51,677 bases of DNA from Alphaproteobacteria bacterium (GCA_018336035.1 JAGXRD010000003.1:1-51677), one strand, 5' to 3'. Numbered from the stretch's first letter, positions 1 through 8,149 are shown. Program-made: numbers and translations. The notes: generated by a model from the sequence alone, not told the origin.

Positions 1-2
1 CC

Positions 3-1127
3 ATGTCCGCCACCGATGGCGCCGCCCGCCGTGGCCGGCTCGAAACCGCGCATGGCGCGATCGACACGCCGGCCTTCATGCCGGTGGGCACGGCTGCGAC
101 GGTGAAGGCGATGACGCCGGAAGCCGTGAAAGATACCGGCGCGCAGATCATCCTGGGCAATACCTATCACCTGATGCTGCGGCCGAGCGCCGAGCGCGTG
201 GCGAAACTCGGCGGCCTGCACAAATTCATGAACTGGCCGGGCCCGATCCTGACCGATTCCGGCGGCTTCCAGGTGATGTCGCTGTCGCAGCTCAACAAGG
301 TCACCGAACAGGGCGTCAGCTTCCAGTCGCATATCGACGGCGCGAAATACGACCTGACGCCGGAACGCTCCATCGAAATCCAGCATCTGCTCGATGCCAC
401 CATCACCATGCAGCTGGATGAATGCGTCAAGCTGCCGGCCGACGACAAGCGTGTGTCGCAGGCGATGCAGCTCTCGCTGCGCTGGGCCGAACGCTGCAAG
501 GCCGCTTTCAAGCTGCGCGACGGCTATGGCCTGTTCGGTATCGTTCAGGGCGGTACGAATGCAGCTTTGCGCGAAGAATCCGCCAAGGGGCTGATCAAGA
601 CCGGCTTCGACGGTTATGCCGTCGGCGGCCTGGCGGTGGGCGAGACGCAGGCCGAGATGTTCGCCACCCTGGATGTCACCACGCCGCATCTGCCGCAGGA
701 TCGACCGCGCTATCTGATGGGTGTCGGCAAACCGTCCGATCTCGTGGGCGCGGTGCAGCGTGGCATCGACATGTTCGACTGCGTGATGCCGACCCGCTCG
801 GGCCGCAATGGCCAGGCCTTCACCCGGCGCGGCACCATCAACATCCGCAATGCGCGCCACGCCGAAGACCCGCGGCCCATCGACGAACATTGCCGCTGCC
901 CGGCCTGCCGCAATTACAGCCGCGCCTATGTGCATCATCTGGTGCGCTCGGATGAAATCCTCGGCTCGATGCTGATGACCGCGCATAACCTGACCTATTA
1001 TCAGGATGTGATGCAGGGGATGCGCGCCGCCATCGCCGAGGGCCGGCTCAGCGCCTTTGTCGCCGAGTTTCATGCCGGCGAGGCCCAAGGCGACATTGAA
1101 ACCTTGCGCGACATCCCGCCGCTTTAG
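3..1127 (+). CDS. tgt: Queuine tRNA-ribosyltransferase (5' end probably outside window)
   Basis: Exchanges guanine at the wobble position of GUN-anticodon tRNAs for preQ1, a step of queuosine synthesis in the cytoplasm. The TPAFMPVGT and [12 protein letters not shown] segments, FGIVQGG, the GGLAVGE loop and the zinc site [17 protein letters not shown] near residues 298-315 are all present, so the catalytic Asp of the DSGGFQ motif and the Cys3His zinc site are intact. Family members usually have about 8-10 more residues before the ATDGAARRG motif, so the ATG at position 3 may be internal and the true start may lie left of the window. The C-terminus is complete. Directly followed by a tiny membrane-peptide reading frame. 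Confidence 0.96.
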   Translation: MSATDGAARRGRLETAHGAIDTPAFMPVGTAATVKAMTPEAVKDTGAQIILGNTYHLMLRPSAERVAKLGGLHKFMNWPGPILTDSGGFQVMSLSQLNKVTEQGVSFQSHIDGAKYDLTPERSIEIQHLLDATITMQLDECVKLPADDKRVSQAMQLSLRWAERCKAAFKLRDGYGLFGIVQGGTNAALREESAKGLIKTGFDGYAVGGLAVGETQAEMFATLDVTTPHLPQDRPRYLMGVGKPSDLVGAVQRGIDMFDCVMPTRSGRNGQAFTRRGTINIRNARHAEDPRPIDEHCRCPACRNYSRAYVHHLVRSDEILGSMLMTAHNLTYYQDVMQGMRAAIAEGRLSAFVAEFHAGEAQGDIETLRDIPPL

Positions 1128-1229
1128 ATGCTGCTACGCCACCTCAAGGTTTTCGGCATCGCGGCGGTGTTTGCCGCCATCGCCTATGGTCTGGCACATC
1201 TGGTCTTTCGCCTGATTCATCATTGGTGA
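1128..1229 (+). CDS. Possible 33-residue single-pass membrane peptide
   Basis: An ATG abuts the tgt stop codon without a gap and opens a 33-codon frame, MLLRHLKVFG... ending in LIHHW. Residues about 7-29 form one hydrophobic helix with flanking basic residues and His, as expected of a small inner-membrane peptide. The immediate coupling to tgt suggests translation by re-initiation. No family is recognised and there is no separate ribosome binding site, so it may not be expressed; conservation of the peptide in relatives would settle it. Confidence 0.35.
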   Translation: MLLRHLKVFGIAAVFAAIAYGLAHLVFRLIHHW

Positions 1230-1256
1230 TAGCGTTTTCCTTAAAGGGAGAAACGC

Positions 1257-1646
1257 ATGCCAGCCAAGAAGAAGCAGAGCTTCAGCCTGAGCCGCGCCAA
1301 GGGCGCCAAATTCCGCAAAGACGGGCTACGCGCCTTTTTTGAATATCGTGATCTCGGCATCAAGGAGGCGACCCATGGCCGCTTCAATGCCGAGGTGATC
1401 CGCGCGGGCACGGTGAAGAACTACACGCGCGCCGGCCAGCATTACCACAAGCTGGAGTTCCAGCTCGTCTATGTGCTGAAGGGCTGGGTCAAGTTCGACT
1501 ATGAGGGCGAGGGCAGCTTCACGCTGAAGACCCGCGACTGCGTGCTGCAGCCGCCCGAGATTCGCCACGAGCTGACGGCGTTTTCCAAGGATATGGAACT
1601 GCTGGAAGTGACCAGCCCGGCGGATTTCCGGACCCTGACTGCCTGA
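1257..1646 (+). CDS. Small single-domain cupin protein
   Basis: A 129-residue cytoplasmic protein with a lysine-rich N-terminus and one cupin barrel. Cupin motif 1 is visible as GQHYHKLEFQLVYVLKG (two His and one Glu with the expected spacing) and motif 2 as DCVLQPPEIRHEL, giving a plausible metal site of His, His, Glu, His. The AAAGGGAG stretch 8-9 bases before the ATG is a good ribosome binding site. Substrate and reaction cannot be told from sequence; small cupins may be enzymes or ligand sensors. It stands alone between tgt and the lipoprotein cluster, with an AT-rich 145-base gap downstream. Confidence 0.85.
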   Translation: MPAKKKQSFSLSRAKGAKFRKDGLRAFFEYRDLGIKEATHGRFNAEVIRAGTVKNYTRAGQHYHKLEFQLVYVLKGWVKFDYEGEGSFTLKTRDCVLQPPEIRHELTAFSKDMELLEVTSPADFRTLTA

Positions 1647-1791
1647 TCGCGGCTCGGCCCCACTTCCTCGATTAAGGCAGAATAATAATGACACTATAAA
1701 TATTTGTCCTGACTACTCTTGCATCCTCCGATTATACAATACTACCATAAGAAGTGCCCCGGTGGGACGGGGGAGTAAAAAGGGGTGGGGG

Positions 1792-2358
1792 ATGATCAAG
1801 AAATTCTCCTCAGCGGTGTTGCTGGGGGGCATGCTTCTCGGTGCAGTGCCGCTGGTCGGCTGCATGAACGCCAACGAGTTTGCCAAAAAAATCGGACAGC
1901 CGCCGCAGGGCGCCGTGGAGATGCGGTCGCTGCAGACCCGTCGTTTCGAGAGTCTCGACGAGCATGCCCTGCTGAGTGCCGCCCAGCAGACCCTGCAGGA
2001 TCTCGGTTTCACGATTTCAGAAGCCTCCGCCGATGCGGGCGTTCTGGCCGGTTCCAAGCAGCGCGATGCGACCGAATCCGGCCAGATCGCCGGGCAGGTG
2101 GCGCTCACGGTCGTCATGGCATTGCTGGGCTCGGCACACACCCCGACCTGGGACAAGGAGCAGACGATCAACGTCACGCTCACCGCCACGCCGATCCAGA
2201 ACAGCAAGCAGACTGAAATCCGCGTCTCGTTCGACCGCCACATGCTGAATAATCATGGCCATCTGTGGCGCGCCGAGCTTCTGATGGACGAGAAAATCTA
2301 TCAGGAATTCTTCGACAAGTTTGCACAGGGCGCGTTCCTGGAGGCGCAGAAGATATGA
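1792..2358 (+). CDS. Lipoprotein type A, copy 1 (unrecognised family)
   Basis: Predicted outer- or inner-membrane lipoprotein of 188 residues: a positively charged start MIKK, a hydrophobic stretch and lipobox LVGC with Cys24. The ATG at 1792 is preferred over one 30 bases upstream because it places the signal peptide at the N-terminus and follows a GGGGTGGGGG run. The core carries a motif shared by four proteins of this cluster, RRFES-D followed by TLQDLGF. A hydrophobic segment around residues 100-115 (ESGQIAGQVALTVVMALLGS) is found only in the two A-type copies. The end overlaps the start of the B-type gene (ATGA), indicating one operon. Function unknown. Confidence 0.88.
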   Translation: MIKKFSSAVLLGGMLLGAVPLVGCMNANEFAKKIGQPPQGAVEMRSLQTRRFESLDEHALLSAAQQTLQDLGFTISEASADAGVLAGSKQRDATESGQIAGQVALTVVMALLGSAHTPTWDKEQTINVTLTATPIQNSKQTEIRVSFDRHMLNNHGHLWRAELLMDEKIYQEFFDKFAQGAFLEAQKI

Positions 2359-2867
2359 TTTCCACCAGGATTGCAGCCCGCCTGGGCCTGCTGCTCGTGC
2401 TTCTGGCCGCGCTGCCGGCCTGCCAGACCACGCGTCGCGATGAAGTCATGATGAGCCAGAAGGGGGCGGTGGAACTGCGCGCCATGCAGAGCCGCGCTTT
2501 CGATACGCCGGATCGCTACAAGACCATCCGCGCCATCGTCGCCACCCTGCAGGACCTCGGCTACACGATCGACAAAGTCGAAACTGGGGCGGGAACCGTT
2601 TCGGCCACCAAGCTGACGGCGCTGCGCCTGACCGCGTCGGTCTATCCTCGCGGCAGCACGCAGACCATTGTGCGCTCCAATGCCCTGGTGCGCGTGCAGC
2701 AACAGCAGCAGCAGAACCAGGTCGACGATCCGGAATTCTATCAGAAATACTTCTTCGAGCCGTTGTCCAAGGCGCTGTTCCTGACGGCGTTGCAGGTCGA
2801 GGATGGCGTCGATGTCCCGCCTGAATCGATTCAGGCGGAGCCGGTTCAAAAGGCCGCGACAAATTAA
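2355..2867 (+). CDS. Lipoprotein type B, copy 1, with glutamine run
   Basis: A 170-residue lipoprotein: signal peptide rich in Leu and Ala, lipobox LPAC with Cys23. It starts inside the stop of the preceding gene (ATGA overlap). The core has RAFDT-D and TLQDLGYTID, the same signature as its neighbours, so A and B types appear to be distant paralogs of one fold. Type B lacks the hydrophobic segment of type A and instead has SATKLTALRLT then a STQTIVRSNA strand. Copy 1 also carries six consecutive Gln residues encoded by CAA/CAG near 2699-2716 and a longer C-terminal tail than copy 2. Function unknown; envelope location is inferred from the lipobox. Confidence 0.88.
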   Translation: MISTRIAARLGLLLVLLAALPACQTTRRDEVMMSQKGAVELRAMQSRAFDTPDRYKTIRAIVATLQDLGYTIDKVETGAGTVSATKLTALRLTASVYPRGSTQTIVRSNALVRVQQQQQQNQVDDPEFYQKYFFEPLSKALFLTALQVEDGVDVPPESIQAEPVQKAATN

Positions 2868-2898
2868 TCGCGTTCATCACTCCCAGAGGATGCTGAAA

Positions 2899-3366
2899 AT
2901 GAAGTTCATCAAGCCTGTAGTTTTTGCCGCCCTGATCGCCGGTCTGCTGTCGGCCTGTCAGACTGCCTCGCAGCATGCCGCGGATGTTCGCGCCGCCCAG
3001 GATGGCGACCGCGTGACTGTTGGCAAGGTGCAGCGTGAAATCCGTGTCGGCATGACCAATGCCCAGGTCGTCGAAGTGCTCGGCGCACCGAACATGGTCA
3101 CCACCGACGAGCAGCGGCGCGAAAACTGGGTCTATGACAAGATCGCCACCGACACCGCGTATTCCTCCAGTTCGGGCGGCGTGAATGCCCTGATCCTGGG
3201 CGGCGGCCTGGTTGGCAATGCCGGTCTGGCTGGCGGCGCCGGTGGCGCAGGCTACAGCAGCGGCGCCGGCGCACGCTCGACGTCGCAGCGCACGCTCACG
3301 ATCATCATCAAGTATGATGACCAGAACAAGGTGCGCGACTTCTCGTACCGCTCCAGCAGCTTCTGA
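2899..3366 (+). CDS. BamE/SmpA-OmlA-like lipoprotein
   Basis: A 155-residue lipoprotein with lipobox LSAC (Cys20). Residues about 45-85 match the SmpA/OmlA fold: REIRVGMTNAQVVEVLGAPN, then ENWVYDK, the pattern seen in BamE and related outer-membrane lipoproteins. After it comes a Gly/Ala/Ser-rich stretch (about residues 95-125) that may be flexible, then a final beta strand TLTIIIKYDDQNKVRDFSY. The ATG at 2899 is chosen because AGAGGA lies 8 bases upstream; an ATG at 2890 would touch it. It sits between the two A/B lipoprotein pairs. It is probably not the essential BamE itself but an envelope-assembly-type relative. Confidence 0.85.
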   Translation: MKFIKPVVFAALIAGLLSACQTASQHAADVRAAQDGDRVTVGKVQREIRVGMTNAQVVEVLGAPNMVTTDEQRRENWVYDKIATDTAYSSSSGGVNALILGGGLVGNAGLAGGAGGAGYSSGAGARSTSQRTLTIIIKYDDQNKVRDFSYRSSSF

Positions 3367-3387
3367 CCTTTGTCGGGCGGGGGGAAC

Positions 3388-3930
3388 ATGCTTCGGTCTC
3401 TGGCCATCGCGTCTGCGCTGGTTCTGGCCGGTTGCCAGCAGCATGCCGCCGACCAGCAGCAGCGCGCGACGCTGGCACTGACATCGGACACCCTGGCGCA
3501 GCGGCAATACACCACCCGACGCTTCGAGACCAAGGATGAGGTCTCGATCATGGCGGCCTCGGCCGGCGTGCTGCAGGATCTTGGCTTCAATATCGACGAA
3601 ACCTCGCGCGCGACCGGTTTGCTGGTGGCCAGCAAGAACCGCGATGCGGTCGAGGCGGGGCAGGTGACGGGGCAGATTTTCCTTGCTGCCCTGGTCGCCG
3701 CGATGGGCGGCCGTGCCGATCCGGTCTGGGAGCGCGATCAGAAAATCCGCATCTCGGTTGTGACAAAGCCCGCGCGCGAGGCGATGGTGGTGCGTGTCAC
3801 CATCCAGCGCCTGATCTGGAACACCAAGAACCAGATTTCGCGCGTCGAAAGCATCGATGATCCGGTGATTTACCAGCAGTTCTTCGATAAGCTGGCGCAG
3901 TCTGTCTTCCTAGAAGCGCACGAGATCTGA
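3388..3930 (+). CDS. Lipoprotein type A, copy 2
   Basis: A 180-residue lipoprotein, lipobox LAGC with Cys16. It is a clear paralog of the gene at 1792: shared TRRFET-D, VLQDLGFNID, a SKNRDA-EAGQ-TGQ segment followed by the A-type hydrophobic stretch, then W-rich strand and a common ending (Y-QFFDK-AQ-FLEA). The ATG at 3388 follows a strong GGGGGGAA purine run; a TTG 18 bases upstream is less likely. The next gene begins two bases after the stop. Function unknown. Its presence together with a B-type partner repeats the first pair, suggesting duplication of a two-gene unit. Confidence 0.88.
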   Translation: MLRSLAIASALVLAGCQQHAADQQQRATLALTSDTLAQRQYTTRRFETKDEVSIMAASAGVLQDLGFNIDETSRATGLLVASKNRDAVEAGQVTGQIFLAALVAAMGGRADPVWERDQKIRISVVTKPAREAMVVRVTIQRLIWNTKNQISRVESIDDPVIYQQFFDKLAQSVFLEAHEI

Positions 3931-3932
3931 CG

Positions 3933-4364
3933 ATGCCGGCCCAGCGCTCTGCCGTCAAATTCGTCGTCTTGCTGCTGCCTCTCGCCGTTGCGGCCTGCCA
4001 GACCGATTCCCGGCAGCAGGTGCTGCTGACCGATCGTAGCCAGGTTGAGTTGCGCGCCGTGCAGACGCGCGCCTTCGATACGACCGACAAGAACCTGACG
4101 GTCCGTAATGTGATTGCGACCTTCCAGGATCTCGGCTTTGTCGTCGACAAGGCCGATGAAGTGCTCGGCACCGTCAGTGGCACCAAGCTGCAGGGTTATA
4201 CGATGCGGATGACGGTCACGGTGCGACCGCGCGGCACGACACAGACGGCTGTTCGCGCCAATGCGCAATACAATCTGGTCGCCGTTTCGGATGCCGCACC
4301 CTATCAGCAGTTCTTCGCCGCGCTGGAAAAGGCGATGTTCCTCACTGCGAATGAAGTGGACTGA
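3933..4364 (+). CDS. Lipoprotein type B, copy 2
   Basis: A 143-residue lipoprotein, lipobox VAAC with Cys22. It parallels the B copy at 2355: SQVELRAVQTRAFDT-D, ATFQDLGFVVDKADE, GTVSGTKLQ, then RPRGTTQTAVRANA and a C-terminal helix ALEKAMFLTANEVD. It lacks the glutamine run and long tail of copy 1, so the shorter form may be closer to the family core. It ends the five-gene lipoprotein run; the next genes are on the opposite strand. Function unknown; an envelope role, perhaps as partner of the A type, is inference from the repeated pairing. Confidence 0.87.
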   Translation: MPAQRSAVKFVVLLLPLAVAACQTDSRQQVLLTDRSQVELRAVQTRAFDTTDKNLTVRNVIATFQDLGFVVDKADEVLGTVSGTKLQGYTMRMTVTVRPRGTTQTAVRANAQYNLVAVSDAAPYQQFFAALEKAMFLTANEVD

Positions 4365-4376
4365 CGTCGGCGATCC

Positions 4377-4673
4377 TTAAACGCTGAATGTGTCGTCATC
4401 CTTGTGCAGATGCAGGAAGCGCCCGATCTGCGTCTTCAGCGTTTCCGCGTCGTAAGACTCATTCACCTTCATGGCCTGCATGAACAGCTCGCGCTGTAAC
4501 TGCTGCGGCAGGTCGTTCCAGATCAGCACCACGGCTGCGCCGAGGCATTTCAGGATATTGGTTTCCGAGACGGCGAAGTGATGGTCTTCCATGGTGCCGC
4601 CTTCGCCTTCCCAGCGACGCAGGGCGCGGGTGAGTTGTGCATCGCTCTCGGAACCTGCCTTGTCGTCAGCCAT
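4377..4673 (-). CDS. Small conserved hypothetical protein
   Basis: A 98-residue acidic, mainly helical protein with no signal peptide or membrane segment. The ATG at 4673 is chosen: GAGG lies 7 bases upstream, while a TTG two codons earlier overlaps the stop of the PAS gene. The two genes are almost contiguous on the minus strand and probably co-transcribed. The middle (ILKCLGAAVVLIWNDLPQQL) and the end (IGRFLHLHKDD) look like amphipathic helices. No family recognised; a role alongside the PAS protein is suggested only by position. Confidence 0.7.
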   Translation of the reverse strand: MADDKAGSESDAQLTRALRRWEGEGGTMEDHHFAVSETNILKCLGAAVVLIWNDLPQQLQRELFMQAMKVNESYDAETLKTQIGRFLHLHKDDDTFSV

Positions 4674-4675
4674 GC

Positions 4676-5167
4676 TCAAACCTCGTCGTTGTAATAGGTG
4701 ATGTTGAGCAGTTGCTCGATGCTGTCGTCCCGGCCGATGGTCAGCGGCAGCGTCACGGATTCGAACTGCACAAAACTACGATCCACGAAGTAGTAACTGC
4801 CGACGGCACGCAAAGGTTTCGCGTGATCGACGGCCCAGGACAGGCCCTTGTTGAAATCGGCATAGGCCTGCTCGGTCATGATCTCGTCGACGAATTTTCC
4901 AGTCGGGTCGCGGCCGGAATACTTGCTGATCAGCGTGCCGTAGAGCCGGATGCGGAAACGCCGCCGGCCCGACTCCTGCACGATTTCGTAGATCAGAACG
5001 CGGGGCAGGTAGGGCCGCAGCACGAAGGGCGAGAAATCCGTCCGGTCGGGCGCAATGCGGCCCGCACGCTTTTCGTCCCACAGCGCGGCCAGCAGGCGGA
5101 GTTCTGGGCGCTGGAACTGCAGCTCGGGGTCGAGGCGGAACCTGCTTTCGACGATCTGCCGGTTCAC
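4676..5167 (-). CDS. Stand-alone PAS-domain protein
   Basis: A 163-residue cytoplasmic protein that is essentially one PAS-like domain of the short type common in Rhodospirillales (LxxLWxxKR, DFSPFVLRPYLPRVLIYEI, FRIRLYGTLI, YSGRDPTGKFVDE, and a final strand with LPL). No kinase, GGDEF or other output domain is attached, so it may sense a ligand or regulate a partner. The start is GTG at 5167, supported by GGAGG 8 bases upstream; the nearby ATG is in another frame. It leads a two-gene minus-strand unit with the small protein at 4377. Confidence 0.82.
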   Translation of the reverse strand: MNRQIVESRFRLDPELQFQRPELRLLAALWDEKRAGRIAPDRTDFSPFVLRPYLPRVLIYEIVQESGRRRFRIRLYGTLISKYSGRDPTGKFVDEIMTEQAYADFNKGLSWAVDHAKPLRAVGSYYFVDRSFVQFESVTLPLTIGRDDSIEQLLNITYYNDEV

Positions 5168-5333
5168 GGCATTGTCCTCCGGTTGGCTGCAGCATATCTA
5201 ACTCTGGCGATGGTAGTCACGGGCGTTTTCGAATGCGGTTGAGGGCGTGACCGGACAAGCGCGGGGCGGCAGATGCAGGGCCCAGCTATGGTATTTGCCG
5301 GTTTTGCGCGTTATACTGCAAAGTCAGCCTGCC

Positions 5334-7256
5334 ATGAAATTCGCAAGAATTCCAAAAAAACGTAACCTGCGCATGCGGACATATCTTAGTGAGCGCATAA
5401 CGCTTTGGTCGGCCGTGAAACTGGCGACCATGCAGGCCAGCGTCCTGTTCGAGCCTTGCCGCATGATCTGTTTTCAGCCGCCGGCGCAGCATTCGCTGTG
5501 GCGACGTTTCATGGCGGTTTGCGGCATTCGTGGCGTGGAACAGATGCGCCTGTCACTCGGCGATATGGTCAATGATCGCGGCGTGAATCTGTACTGGGAA
5601 TACGACAATCGGATGCAGGCTGCATTCGACCGCGCCTTCGCCAGCATCGACATGGACTGGCTGAGCCGTGTGGCCGGGCAGCACACAGATGTCATGCGCG
5701 TCTTTCTGCTGCGCGCCGCGTTTGCCGACTTCTATAACACGGGGCGACGGCTGATGGCGCTGTGCGGGAATGTACAGCAGCTGCGGCTGAAGGACTGCGT
5801 GCTGCTGCTTCCGGATATCCCGTTCCGTACCGACTACGGAGCGGTTTTCAGCGACGGGGCGCTGAACTTGGCGGGCTATCGTGTCCCCGGCCTGGTCCGC
5901 GCTGTGGCACGCGAAATCATCGGCGCCGTCAAGTCGGTGCTTCAGGCACGGCTGATGCCGGGACAGGATCAAGCTGCGCCCCCCTGTGTCGCCGTGCAGT
6001 TCGTCGCGGGTCTTTCAACAGACACTGTCAACGATATTCCTTGGTTTGACGCCAGTGGCCTCGAGCGGCAGCAGATACTGATATATACAAATGATGACCG
6101 CGTGGCAGAGGCGGCAAGTGCGGCCAGCCAGGCAGGTTTTCGTTCAGCAGACTTCTGGCGCTGGCGCTTGCCGCGGAGCTTGCGGCGGGAGCACGAAATG
6201 GCGGTGATTCGCGCCTTGCTCGCGAGCCTCCGGATACTGTTCAGTTTCCGCTCCGGAAATCTGGCGGTCCGGCTGTGGTTGGCAAAATGGGTTCTGCAGT
6301 TCATGCGCCGGGATGCGCGCCTGCACGCGTTTTATACTGCGCATAATGTCGTTGTGCATTTTCACGCAGCGGATTCGAATGCGCTGGCCATTGCCTCCCC
6401 CGTGGCGCTGGCCAGACGTGGCGGATTGGATCTGGCCCACCAGCTTGGCGGCAATGGCGAACTGGTATTCGAGTTTCGACCACTGACAGGCCGGAGGCTG
6501 CTGGCCTGGAGCGAATATCACCGCCGATTGCACGCCGAACTGGAACGGCGCGTCCCAGGCAAGGGGCCACAGGAGGTCAACGTTGTCGGCCATCCGCTCG
6601 ATTACCTGATCGAGTCCAGGCGCCACGCCGCCCATGCAGTGCGGGAAAAGCTGAACAGCCGCGGTGTACGCTTTATCGTCACGGCGCTGGACAATGTGGC
6701 TCTGCGCGATTTTCTCGTCACGCCGGATCACTTGCGCCGGTTTTACACCAGCCTGATTGACTTGGCCGACGCCGACAGCAGCCTGGGCATAGTGGTCAAG
6801 CGAAAGCCGGGCAACCCCTATCGATTTCCGGCTGATATCCAAGAGCGACAGACGCGCCTGCAGGAGTCCGGGCGCTGGGTCGAACTGGCGGCGGAAGCGT
6901 CGGTCTTCGAGGCAGTCACCTGCGGGGACCTCGCCATCATTCTGCATATGGCCAGCGCCGGCATGGAAGCGGCTATAGCCAATATTCCACACATATATTA
7001 TGACCTGACGGCCTGGGGCGACCACGCCTTCTATAAGTGGCGAGCCAGCCTGATTGCCACGACTCACGAAGAACTGGTGCAACTGGTCGACCGGCATCGG
7101 GCGGGGACCGGCTGGGGTCCGGGAAATTTAGAGTTTGAATCATACCGTCGTGATTTGACGCCGCATGATGACGGCCAAAGCGCTCGGAGGATCGGCGCTC
7201 TGGTCAGGGATGCCTTTCACCGCCGGTTGTCTTCCGGCAATCAAAACAGGTCGTAG
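5334..7256 (+). CDS. Large GT-B-like protein, possible surface-glycan synthesis
   Basis: A protein of about 640 residues from the ATG at 5334 (another in-frame ATG at 5373 is also possible; neither has a clear ribosome binding site). There is no signal peptide. The C-terminal half resembles GT-B-fold carbohydrate enzymes: a LAWSEYHRRL segment, VVGHPLDYL, a VTALDN strand, and near the end LAIILHMASAGMEAAIANIPHIYYD, which recalls the nucleotide-sugar side of surface-polysaccharide transferases. No exact family can be named. Base composition is visibly lower in GC than the neighbours. A methyltransferase gene follows 19 bases later, as is common in glycan clusters. Role is inferred, not shown. 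Confidence 0.68.
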   Translation: MKFARIPKKRNLRMRTYLSERITLWSAVKLATMQASVLFEPCRMICFQPPAQHSLWRRFMAVCGIRGVEQMRLSLGDMVNDRGVNLYWEYDNRMQAAFDRAFASIDMDWLSRVAGQHTDVMRVFLLRAAFADFYNTGRRLMALCGNVQQLRLKDCVLLLPDIPFRTDYGAVFSDGALNLAGYRVPGLVRAVAREIIGAVKSVLQARLMPGQDQAAPPCVAVQFVAGLSTDTVNDIPWFDASGLERQQILIYTNDDRVAEAASAASQAGFRSADFWRWRLPRSLRREHEMAVIRALLASLRILFSFRSGNLAVRLWLAKWVLQFMRRDARLHAFYTAHNVVVHFHAADSNALAIASPVALARRGGLDLAHQLGGNGELVFEFRPLTGRRLLAWSEYHRRLHAELERRVPGKGPQEVNVVGHPLDYLIESRRHAAHAVREKLNSRGVRFIVTALDNVALRDFLVTPDHLRRFYTSLIDLADADSSLGIVVKRKPGNPYRFPADIQERQTRLQESGRWVELAAEASVFEAVTCGDLAIILHMASAGMEAAIANIPHIYYDLTAWGDHAFYKWRASLIATTHEELVQLVDRHRAGTGWGPGNLEFESYRRDLTPHDDGQSARRIGALVRDAFHRRLSSGNQNRS

Positions 7257-7275
7257 TTTCGCAATTGGGTGGGAA

Positions 7276-7956
7276 ATGTACCTTCAGGACAATCAAAGAT
7301 ATTGGGAACGCGGTTACACGGCGCCGAATGTCGACAGCTCGCTGTTCCGTTTCTACGGACGGATACTGAAGCCGGACTTCCCGCAACTGCGCGGCAAGCG
7401 GCTGGTCGATTTCGGCTGCGGCCAGGGTGCCTCGGTCAATTTCCTGCATAAGGTCGGCTTCGACGTCGTCGGCGTGGACAGCAGCAGCACGGATATTGAG
7501 GCCGGACGCGCGCTGTTCCCGCATGTCGCCAACCGGCTGGAACTCTGCGACATCGATCCGGGCAAAGTGCCGTATTACGGTTTTGCCGATAATGTCGCCA
7601 TCGTGACTGCGGTGCAGAGCCTTTATTATCTGGACGACGACCATTTTGAAATCTGCCTGCGCAAGCTTGCAGACGCGATGGAACCGGGTGGCGTGTTCTA
7701 TGCGACGATGATGGGCACGCGTTGCGATGAGTTCTATAAGAACTCAACGCCGGCAGCCGGGGGGCTGCGGAAAGTCGACTTCCGCAACGACCGTATCCAG
7801 GTGTCGGACTACTACATGTCCTTTATCGAAGATGAAGACCACCTGAAAAGGAAATTTCATCTCTTCAAGCCCCTGCATATCGGCTACTACGCCGCGCGTT
7901 TCCGCGAAGACGAGGGCGACGGTTTCCACTACACGTTTTGCGGAATAAAGGAATAA
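7276..7956 (+). CDS. Class I SAM-dependent methyltransferase
   Basis: A 226-residue cytoplasmic methyltransferase. Motif I is LVDFGCGQGASVNFL (about residues 44-58), followed by the acidic end of strand 2 in VVGVDSSS and a SLYYLDDDHF motif and an EPGGVFYATMMG post-motif. The ATG at 7276 is preferred; a start further upstream would overlap the preceding gene by about 90 bases. Substrate unknown; the first residues MYLQDNQRYWERGY resemble methyltransferases found in surface-glycan and O-antigen clusters, which fits its GT-B-like neighbour. Lower GC than the rest of the window. Confidence 0.85.
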   Translation: MYLQDNQRYWERGYTAPNVDSSLFRFYGRILKPDFPQLRGKRLVDFGCGQGASVNFLHKVGFDVVGVDSSSTDIEAGRALFPHVANRLELCDIDPGKVPYYGFADNVAIVTAVQSLYYLDDDHFEICLRKLADAMEPGGVFYATMMGTRCDEFYKNSTPAAGGLRKVDFRNDRIQVSDYYMSFIEDEDHLKRKFHLFKPLHIGYYAARFREDEGDGFHYTFCGIKE

Positions 7957-8049
7957 TTCGGGCGCGCCTGAAACCGGCGCGGGGCCCCGGCCGGCCCCGT
8001 CCGGAGATGGCGGCGCGTGCCACGGCGGTGCTGTGGGGCAGGAGAGAGG

Positions 8050-8125
8050 TGGTGAGCCCGCCGGGATTCGAACCCGGGACCTCTCGATTAAAAGTCGCTT
8101 GCTCTACCAGCTGAGCTACGGGCTC
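8050..8125 (-). tRNA. tRNA-Lys (anticodon UUU), CCA encoded
   Basis: On the minus strand a full cloverleaf reads from GAGCCCG (acceptor) through D-arm GCTC-GAGC, loop CTTTTAA with anticodon UUU, T-arm CCGGG-TTCGAAT-CCCGG, then CGGGCTC, discriminator A and CCA. Acceptor, D and T stems pair perfectly. In the anticodon stem only the three pairs next to the loop are Watson-Crick; positions 27-43 and 28-42 are A-G and G-A. The 3' end faces the lower-GC gene pair at 5334-7956. Confidence 0.96.
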
Positions 8126-8149
8126 ACAAAACCCTGTCCGGCGGTCCCA

